From: Agrocybe praecox
Lineage: Eukaryota > Basidiomycota > Agaricomycetes > Agaricales > Agrocybaceae
DNA length: 64,000 nucleotides
Direction of reading: 5' to 3'
NCBI GenBank assembly: GCA_964017145.1
Contig: OZ024845.1
Span: 1,426,001 to 1,490,000 of the forward strand
Under the pieces are notes generated by a model. The model was not told the origin of the DNA and ran no database searches. It saw only the letters and a program-made list of their open reading frames with translations. Position numbers and translations under genes: made by a program. Positions 56,747 to 64,000 of this stretch are shown here, in pieces; the stretch's first letter is position 1, and each line of letters begins with the position of its first letter.

Positions 56747-59028
56747 TCAAGATCGAACGTCAATATAGCTCACTTCGTCTGCCAATTCATCCGTGTCTAC
56801 CTTGACAGAGGGATCAGGCTTCCCATAGACCCTGTCACGACGAGCATTCTCCAGACGGTACGATACCTAATCGGACATTTGTGAGGCCGGAGAACATGGG
56901 AAAAGGTCCAGGCAAAATTACCGATAGAATTAAGGAACAAATGGCTGCTACGATGAGAAGACCAGTGATAACTGTAAAGGAGTCTCGATGACTAATAAAA
57001 GCGAGGAATGGGGAGACACACCTCCAAATCCTTTCCTAAAAAAGACAAACGTGTTCTGAGACGATTGGAGATATCGAGTGCAGATATAACTCACAAATAT
57101 CGTGGTTCTTCAGTCTTCGGAAAAAGATGAGTTCCCAAAATACTTCCACACTGGCCTATTGCCATAAATATTGGGACTCCAGTAGCTTTCTTGGTTTCGG
57201 AGCCCAAATTATGACCGACTACAATTTCCAGTGTTCGCCAGATTTACTTCAACCAAAATTTCTGACATCGAATGGAGGAACAGACGTACACCAAGCAATC
57301 ACGAGCCCGCCGCTGCTATATATTCCGCTCGCAATGCAAAAAGTGGCAAAGTAGCGGACGTGATTGTTATTCGGGACCACGAGAAGGATCCTGATAGCAT
57401 CGAGGATAAGAACGGGCACAATTACAAAAGGACAGACGTACAGATATCCAATTGCCCCGACCAAAGTACATATGGCCTGGATGACGCCTCTTTTTTGCAT
57501 CCTGTCGGACGCGTAACAGCAGGAGATTGTCACGATACAGGCCACAATGTAAGGAGGAGCAGTCAACAATTGGGAGAGTGCGTCATCTAGTACTAAAAGT
57601 CAGGACAAACCCAGTCTCACGCTGTCGATGAATACTGACCAAAACCAAATGTAGTGATGATGGTAGGCAAGAACGGACCAATAGAGGCTATTGCTGTATG
57701 TAGTCCGAAGTAATAAACACCAGCGATGTAGATCTAAGAAGACAAGATTATAATGAGCAAGTTACCACGGCACCGGAAGTAGGGGGAAACTTGCCCTCCA
57801 GTCAAGAAGAGCAGCTTTGATGTGGGCTACCAAGTACGGATAATAAATATGCCTGCCGTCTTTGTGATATCATCATCAGACGCATACCTTTCCTAAGGAC
57901 GGCCCCATGGTCGCCAGTTTGGTCTCTATTCATCCTTTCAATAGCAATTTGACGTTCACGCTCAGTAAGATAGGACGCCGATTCTGGCCTATTAGGCAGA
58001 AGATAATACGTCACGATCCCGAGAAGAACACTTGGAACTCCCTTAGGCAGAAAATAAAATGACACCTCGTCAGCGACGGCGTACTAGATACTCTCGAGAT
58101 GAACAATACCTCGATGATAAAAAGAAGTCTCCAGGCTGCTATCGATCCATGAATGTGTTGCACTCCGAAGGCAATGAGGCCACCGAATGCGCCTGCTACT
58201 GTAGCGGATCCAAACCAGATAGCCAACTAAAATTCGAAATAAATGAGCTGAAATCAAGAATATTACTGCCTCTAGAAGCGACTTACTCTTAGGCCGAGCT
58301 CATGTCGAGTGTAGAAAAACGCTAATGTGAAGAATATTCAGCGGAAACATGATCACTTGAGAATGCAATTTACAATAGTAGATTACGATGACCGGGCCAA
58401 AACCGGCCTCGAAAATCCCAAGAAATAGCCTCGCTGTCATAAGACCGGCAAAGTTTGATCCTGTGGCCTGCTAAAGTGAGGATCATAGTTGGCATATAGG
58501 TGTGTTATCCTACCATAAGCGTGGATGTTGAGCCATATCCAAGGGCTGCCAGAGCGATATAAGCCCGAGGTGGATATAGTTTCGACAAAAGTGTTGCAGG
58601 AACTTGGGACAAAATCTGTATACAACATATAAAATCCTCGCGTCAAGGAACAAACAACGATCTCACATAGGAAAAGTAAAATCCCGAAGTGAGCCAATCG
58701 AAGAGAACGCCAGTTCTATCGCCTCCGAGGACATCACCCGGCAGCCCTTGGAGTCGAGCATTACCTATATTTGTCCTGTTGAGAGCTGAAAATATCTTGA
58801 GCATTTCATCGAACTAGGAGGTAGATTGAAGAGAAAGTATAACGCACAGGAAAAGAGGTAAAGCACACATGTTATGGGCAAGATGCGTTTATCAAGCTTC
58901 CAGACCAACTTCCTCTCTTCTTCAGGAGTCGCCAGAGGGATTTCTGATGAATAGTTAGATGACTTGGAGTCAGGGGGTGACTTTTCGTCGATCTCTTTAG
59001 CGTCCATAGGTATTGGGGCAACAGACAT
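56747..59028 (-). CDS. MFS transporter, Dal5/allantoate permease-like anion:cation symporter (copy 1)
   Basis: About ten exons. The N-terminus MSVAPIPMDAKEIDEKSPPD is hydrophilic. Then come ATPEEERKLVWKLDKRILPI (the family's lead-in to TM1), DWLTSGFYFSY, VPATLLSKLYPPRAYIALAA, the TM4-TM5 region RLFLGIFEAGFGPVIVIYY, LGLRVAIWFGSATVAGAFGG, WRLLFIIEG, PSVLLGIVTYYLLPNRPESA, LTERERQIAIERMNRDQTGD, FGLHTAIASIGPFLPTIITT, LLTAPPYIVACIVTISCCYA, HVRYFATFCIASGIYSSGGL, SETKKATGVPIFMAIGQCGS and the tail RRDRVYGKPDPSVKVDTDEL. The FEAGFGP segment, the PxxPEsA loop and RxRQIAIERMN are family hallmarks. Dal5-like symporters import allantoate, ureidosuccinate, vitamins or other organic anions with protons; the substrate here is open. 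The ATG at 59028 is chosen over an upstream GTG in the same frame. Confidence 0.88.
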
Positions 59029-59831
59029 CTCCAAAGACACGATGGTAAAGGAAAATGGAGCAGGGTGAAAGGAATCCCTGGGTTCATCTAGCAGTGAAGA
59101 ACTTGAAGAGTATATATAAGTACTTCGCGGGGGTCAGCCAATAAATAAACAGATGATGAGTAAGGCCCAGTAGGGACATTGTAGATGGGAGCTCACCTGA
59201 AATAAACGACTCAGAGGTCGCCTGCGCGTTCAGAGAAGTGTCCCTGAATGTAATAATGGAAGCCTGGCACCATGATAAAGCAACGGCTCCGGTTATCAAC
59301 TTAGTTCTCGTATGATTTTCACAAAAATATCGAGCATCATGATGCCTTCACTTTAAGTTATTATCCTTATAGGCAGAGTTGACCAGGCTCGCAGGAGCTA
59401 AGTCAAAGCAGTGGTGAAAACTTCTGCCACGGAAAGTCACATCGTTGAACATTGAACCTTGAATCTTCCATCCCGTCATTTGGTTTCGCCCATATTCATT
59501 CCCACGCCTCAAAAACGATCATTATATTCAAAGGTTTCTTGAAACAGCAAACGAATGAATGTGAGATATCAGTCGTAACATTTGAATTGACCAGTACATG
59601 TTATATTGAGCGAACAATATCGCGAATTTGACATTTGCCGGCGATGTTCGATTACATGTCAAAAGGACCAAAGAGGACCGTGTGATGTTGATATCATACA
59701 ACCGTGGAAAAAGCGAGATCCAATCCTGTCTGTTTCGAAGCAAAAGAAAGGTCGAGATGTACTTTCAACAGACGTATCGGAATTCGGGAGTCTGAAATTT
59801 TTAAAAAATGACCAAATGGTGGATGGTTAAT
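59029..59831. other. Intergenic 0.8 kb between the tandem transporters
   Basis: Promoter of copy 1 (TATA-like TATATATA near 59113) and 3' region of copy 2. No gene is seen. Confidence 0.5.
59110..59119 (-). promoter_or_regulatory. TATA-like box of Dal5-like copy 1
   Basis: On the minus strand CTTATATATA lies about 85 bp before the ATG at 59028. Confidence 0.45.
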
Positions 59832-62101
59832 TCAAGCGTCTGAGGTCAACCTGCTTTTCTGGATATTAAGACCTACTTTGTCGGCTAATTTATTTGTGTC
59901 AACTTTAACACCGGGCTTAGGTTTTCCATACGCTTTGTCCCGACGAGAGTTTTCCAAACGGTATGATAGCTGATTTCATGTTCATAGGTTAATGGCGCGT
60001 AAATCGGTTGTTCAAGAACACTTACTGATAAGATTAGTGATCCCGCCGTCGATATGAAAAGCAGACCGGTAGCAACTACGCATTTAGTCAATCCTACACT
60101 CGACAGATACATTAAACGGGATAATCTACCTCCAAATGCTTTCCTAGAAACAAAAAGCGCATTCAAGTGTTGGTAACCAGTCTTGAGTGACACAGAAACC
60201 CACAAATAACGTGGTCCTTCGGTCTTCGGGAAGAGATGGGCGCCTAGTATGCTTCCTGACTGCCCGATCATCATGGATGTAGGAATACCAGTAGCCTTCT
60301 TAGTCTCTGAACCTAGGTTATGATTGACTATACACAAACACTATCAATAAGCATATCATTTTAAGCACGAAGAAATGACGCACACCAAGCAATAATCAGT
60401 CCGATAGCGGCGTATGTACCGCTCGTGATGCAGAAGGTGGCGAAATAACGAGCATGGTTATTTCGTGGAACGACTAAAAGTATGCTATGATCGAGTGAGA
60501 ATGCTGGTACCAATCACCTTAATTAAAAAGTAAATTCATAAACGTACAGATATCCTACTGCGCTGATGAAGCAAGCGACGGTCTGCAGTACGCCTCTACT
60601 CCGAATCCTATCGAAAGCGTATGAGAATAAAATCATAACAATACCAGCCACAAGATAAGGCGGCGCAGTCAATAGTTGAGCTAGAGCATTGGCTAGAGTT
60701 GATGACAAATACTACAAGTGAGCGATGAATATATAATTTCATGTAACTGACTTACTGAAGCCGAACGTAGTAATGATCGTAGGTAAGAATGCGCCAATGG
60801 AAGCAAGAGCGGTATGTAATCCAAAGTAAATCGCACCGGCGAAGTAAACCTGGAGGCTATAATAAGTGTGATGTGAATATGTATAGTTTTGAAACAAAAC
60901 TTGCCCTCCAGTCAAGCAGAGCAAGCATTATGTGAGCTTTCCTGACGGTAAGTCCGACGTCACCGGTCTGATCCCTGTTCATCCTTTCGATGGCTACTTG
61001 GCGCTCACGATCAGTGAGGTAAGTCGTCGATTCTGGTCTATTGGGAAGGACGAAATAAGTTACGATTTCAAGAATGATATTAGGCACTCCCTAGACGGAA
61101 TCATTTTGTAAAAGGGTCAGGAACCAATGCATAAATTTTGTGCCTTAACTGACTTACTTCGATTATAAAAAGAAGTACCCATGATGCAACGGACGTGTGG
61201 ATACGTTGCACCCCGAATGCGATAAGACCGCCAAACGCTCCTGCTACCGTGGAGATCCCAAACCATATCGCCAACTTTCCAGGACCAATCAGCGAAAAAG
61301 GAAGGCATTTGTCTATAAAAACGACGTACTCTAAGCCCCAGTTCCTGCCGAGTATAAAAAAAAGGCTGCATACGCCGAATATAAATATGCAATGGGAAGA
61401 TCAGAAACATCAATAGAAATTATTCCTTACACAAATATATGGTGATGACCGGACCGAAGCCAGCCTCAAATACCCCCAGAAACACTCGAGCTACCATCAA
61501 GCTGGCGAAATTAAGTCCTGAGGCCTACACGGAATGAGTGATAATTTGGGAATGAGTTCTGTTAAGGAGCTCACCATCAATGTGGAAGTTATGCCCCAAC
61601 CAAGAGCAGCCAGAGCAACGTAAACTCGGGGAGGGCATAGTTTTGACAGGAGCGTAGCCGGAATTTGACATAGTAGCTGAGCATTCCCCGCTGCATGTAA
61701 GTCATACGACCCTGATAGAGGTATAAATAAATTTACATATGAAAAGTAGAATCCAGATGTGAGCCAGTCGACCAGGACTCCAGTTTTGTCACCTCCAAGC
61801 TCATCACCGGGCAAGCCTTGCAGTCGCGCGTTCCCTAAATTTGACCTATCAAAAAGCTAGAAATTTTAATGGGTTAGGATGGGTTCAAGGGCCATATGAT
61901 AGTATATGGCGCACAGGCAAAAAGATAGAGCAAGTATATCATAGGCATGATGCGTATGTCCAGTTTCCTGACCAATATATGTTCCTCCTCCGGGGTAGCC
62001 AATTGTACTGTCGGAGAATGACGAGTAGAAGCATACACTTCAGACGTGTGGTCTTCCATTTCATTGTACTGCGTTATGGAATCCGGTGCGCTGAAAGACA
62101 T
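59832..62101 (-). CDS. MFS transporter, Dal5/allantoate permease-like anion:cation symporter (copy 2)
   Basis: Tandem paralogue of the gene at 56747-59028 with the same exon order. The start context (GTGTCTTT, then five bases, then ATGTCT) is also shared. Visible segments: ATPEEEHILVRKLDIRIMPM, DWLTSGFYFSY, IPATLLSKLCPPRVYVALAA, FLGVFEAGFGPVITIY, TRQELGLRVAIWFG, STVAGAFGGLIAFGVQRIHT, PNIILEIVTYFVLPNRPEST, LTDRERQVAIERMNRDQTGD, FGLHTALASIGAFLPTIITT, QLLTAPPYLVAGIVMILFSY, NHARYFATFCITSGTYA, NHNLGSETKKATGIPTSMMI and the tail RRDKAYGKPKPGVKVDTNKL. The N-terminal 40 residues have diverged more than the membrane part. The C-terminus has an extra segment (VGLNIQKSRLTSDA). Substrate is unknown. A tandem pair with diverged ends may have split transport roles; that is inference. 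Confidence 0.88.
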
Positions 62102-62441
62102 ATCGAAAGACACGGAAGAGATGTGCACAATGCAAGCCCCACTCTGTTTACGAGGCGCATGCTAAATGGTTATTTACTCACCATTCTCTAGTCGTGAATA
62201 TTCTTATCCATCGGGATAAACGACTTCTGAAGACATACAACTAATCAAGATCAAAGGCAAGAAGAATGAAGACCACATTGTCGGTTCTTCGAAACGCACG
62301 TGTTGGGTTCTCACGCTTGCAGTAAATCTACTTTTAGATCACCAAAATATAGTATTTACAAATTATCAGCTCAAATTTCTCTATGCGTTGGATATTATCC
62401 AAACACCTAACATGCAACGACATATTACGCGATTACTACTA
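62102..62441. other. Intergenic, promoter side of Dal5-like copy 2
   Basis: No gene seen. It separates the copy-2 start codon from the stop of the second small secreted protein gene. Confidence 0.45.
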
Positions 62442-62862
62442 TTAGTAGCCACGATCTCCACAATCTCTATCTCTATCTCCACCATCAAGCAGACCATTGA
62501 CAACTTTGGAAGAGCAACAGGTCATATTTCAGTTCATGCGTCCCACTGAACGGCAAAACCAGAAGACTCACGACTAAGAACGCCACCTACAACTCCTTCA
62601 CCACACCTTTGTCCACCGCCGTAACGGTCGTATCCGTAATCGTATCCGTCGTATCCATTGCGGTATTGAGGCTCTCTAGCAGTAACCTCGACGTCTGAGC
62701 GTTGGTCCAAAGCAATGTCTGTGAAAGAAAAATCAGCTCAAATGAAGACATGGCCTTGGCTTGTAGACTAGACATACCTCTCTGAACATCGAGCGGGGCC
62801 GTGGAAGCAACCTGGAAGAGGAACCCGGCTGTGAGGAGTATGATAGCACTGATTCTCGCCAT
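62442..62862 (-). CDS. Small secreted protein (96 aa), Tyr/Gly/Asp-rich
   Basis: Three exons (62862-62778, 62718-62575, 62503-62442) in phase, 96 residues. Residues 1-22 are a clear signal peptide (MARISAIILLTAGFLFQVAS, then TA). The mature part starts PLDVQRGDIALDQRSDVEV, then a repeat-like YDGYDYGYDRYGGGQRC stretch, GEGVVGG, and the end LIVNGLLDGG followed by RDRDCGDRGY. Two Cys residues could pair. The C-terminal VNGLL motif resembles RLVNGLLGQ in the other small secreted protein at 55341-56043, and in both genes the last intron sits just before that motif. They may be distant relatives. A TATA box lies about 80 bp upstream. No known effector or toxin family is recognised. Confidence 0.78.
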
Positions 62863-63361
62863 TTGGGTGCGGAAGGAGTATTGAAATCGATAGAACAAAA
62901 GTAGGTATTGCTGCTGGAAGAAATCATATCTCTCGACACTTTATAGTGTGGGCTGACTTACTCAACACCAACCGATACATACATACGTGTGTAAAGTTCT
63001 TAGCGAAGTTTCAATGTGTATAAGGAAATGATGTTCCAAAAACCAGATGTTTCCGCGAAAAGACATGACGGATTACAAGTGATGGATAGAATTGTCTTGT
63101 CCTGCGCAAAGAGACGAACACTGACAATGAGCTAGCGTTCCGCAGGCAACATTTCGAGGATAATTGGACATGGGTTCAACAACTAAATAATGTCGAACAT
63201 ATCATGTCGGAAGTTGTTCGACCAAAAAAGTCTCGAGTGAAGCTATCAATGGGTCAAGTCTTGCGTATTAGACGTTGGTAAAGGACGTGCGAAATAGTCT
63301 AGAGAAAGGTGCTAAGTAATATACTTAATCCGAATAAGGAGACTGCGTCGTAGTGCAACAC
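62863..63361. other. Intergenic 0.5 kb
   Basis: Promoter of the small secreted protein gene (TATA box at 62939-62945) and 3' region of the formyltransferase gene. No other feature is seen. Confidence 0.5.
62939..62945 (-). promoter_or_regulatory. TATA box of the second small secreted protein gene
   Basis: On the minus strand TATAAAG lies about 80 bp before the ATG at 62862. Confidence 0.5.
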
Positions 63362-64000
63362 TTAGTCTGCTTTCCCTCCGAAAACGACATGCTTCATGCC
63401 CTCTTTCACTGCCCGTAACCCATTCCAAAACTCGTTCGCATTTCGATCAGATTTTCCTTCAGGCTTCACTATTGATACGCCCAATACCGTTCCCTTTGCA
63501 CATCTTATAGCAAGCGCCTTTTTGCTTAAGACCGTGCAACCAGGGTCCATTGGAAGCGTCTCCAAAAAAGTTGATGGGTCTAGTTCGTCCATTTCCAGGA
63601 GCTGGAGAGGTTTTCCATCTGGACTGTGCGTGTACAGAGGTTTCTGGTGGCTCAAAGCACGAAATCGCTTAAGGATGTCAGAGGAAGTCATAGCATCAAA
63701 GTTAACTGCAGTGTCCTTAGACGAAATGAAAGGGGCGGCAAGCATATTTTCCGCGGACGGTTGGATCTGAGCAACAGCCTAGAGCAAATAGTGAGATAAG
63801 ATTCGTATACATGTTGCATGTCATACCTTGCCATCCAACGCGTCTCTGAGGACCGAAACAAGCAGCTTGCCTCCTGCCACTGCCAACTGATCCCGTAGCT
63901 CAGGGAATGCAACATTATCGGGTACGGTCTAATAATGGACGTTCAAAGAGTGTTTGAAAGAAAATGAAATCGAATGAACCATTTTCTGGCATGCCCACAA
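63362..64000 (-). CDS. FMT1: Mitochondrial methionyl-tRNA formyltransferase, C-terminal part
   Basis: The gene runs off the right edge, so the N-terminal catalytic domain with the formyl-THF site is outside. The last exons show TVPDNVAFPELRDQLAVAGG, KLLVSVLRDALDGK, AVAQIQPSAENMLAAPFISS, KDTAVNFDAMTSSDILKRFR, ALSHQKPLYT, CTVLSKKALAIRCAKGTVLG and EFWNGLRAVKEGMKHVVFGG. The PELRDxLAxxGGxLLVxVL segment is typical of methionyl-tRNA formyltransferases, which formylate initiator Met-tRNA in mitochondria. The A-P-F-I-S-S-K-D-T-A-V-x-F segment and the C-terminal OB-like domain (LAIRCAKGTVLGV) also fit. One intron (about 63781-63829) is clear, with a GTATGA donor and a CTAG acceptor. A further intron is likely near 63940. 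Confidence 0.85.

Noticed and set aside
57127..57590. Plus-strand open frames over the Dal5-like gene
   Set aside because: They are antisense shadows of spliced transporter exons that match the family well on the minus strand.

Overview
The window is nuclear DNA of a mushroom-type basidiomycete fungus (Agaricomycetes). Most genes are cut by many 45-70 nt GT-AG introns. The gene families fit this group: DUF6533 membrane proteins, a basidiomycete-type sesquiterpene synthase, an F-box-like protein without introns, Dal5-like transporters, and a helical-domain/TPR protein of the kind abundant in mushrooms. I recognised no bacterial, organellar or viral sequence, no rRNA and no tRNA. Gene models were spliced by eye from reading frames and consensus splice sites, so internal exon edges are approximate unless stated.

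Left part (1-22.4 kb): a 5'-truncated acidic protein; a MAK5/DDX24-type RNA helicase (-) divergent from an F-box-like gene (+); an MFS transporter with a very long serine-rich central loop (-); a type I sesquiterpene synthase (+); an Mba1/mL45-like mitochondrial ribosome-receptor gene (-) sharing a 202-bp promoter with a Mix17/CHCHD2-type twin-CX9C gene (+); and a multi-pass membrane protein (+).

Middle part (22.4-48 kb): gene-poor and rearranged. Two DUF6533 paralogues lie about 20 kb apart in opposite orientation. Between them are a helical-domain/TPR protein gene with one apparent frameshift, a gene for a roughly 1,337-residue low-complexity Ser/Glu-rich protein, a decayed duplicate of the 3' half of that gene, a roughly 0.6-kb tandem duplication, and two TA-flanked inverted-repeat elements (MITEs). 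A third MITE lies just beyond.

Right part (48-64 kb): every gene is on the minus strand. In order of coordinate they are a complete ABCC-type ABC transporter whose LSGGQ and second Walker A motifs sit on 13-nt and 23-nt microexons; a small secreted protein with dibasic cleavage sites and MIPGMPGLP repeats; two tandem Dal5/allantoate-type MFS paralogues; a second small secreted protein with a similar C-terminal NGLL motif; and the C-terminal part of mitochondrial methionyl-tRNA formyltransferase. A fourth TA-flanked MITE lies between the ABC gene and the first secreted-protein gene. The block of secreted protein, transporter, transporter, secreted protein, with TATA boxes in front of three of the four genes, is the most system-like arrangement here. 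Its joint function is an inference.
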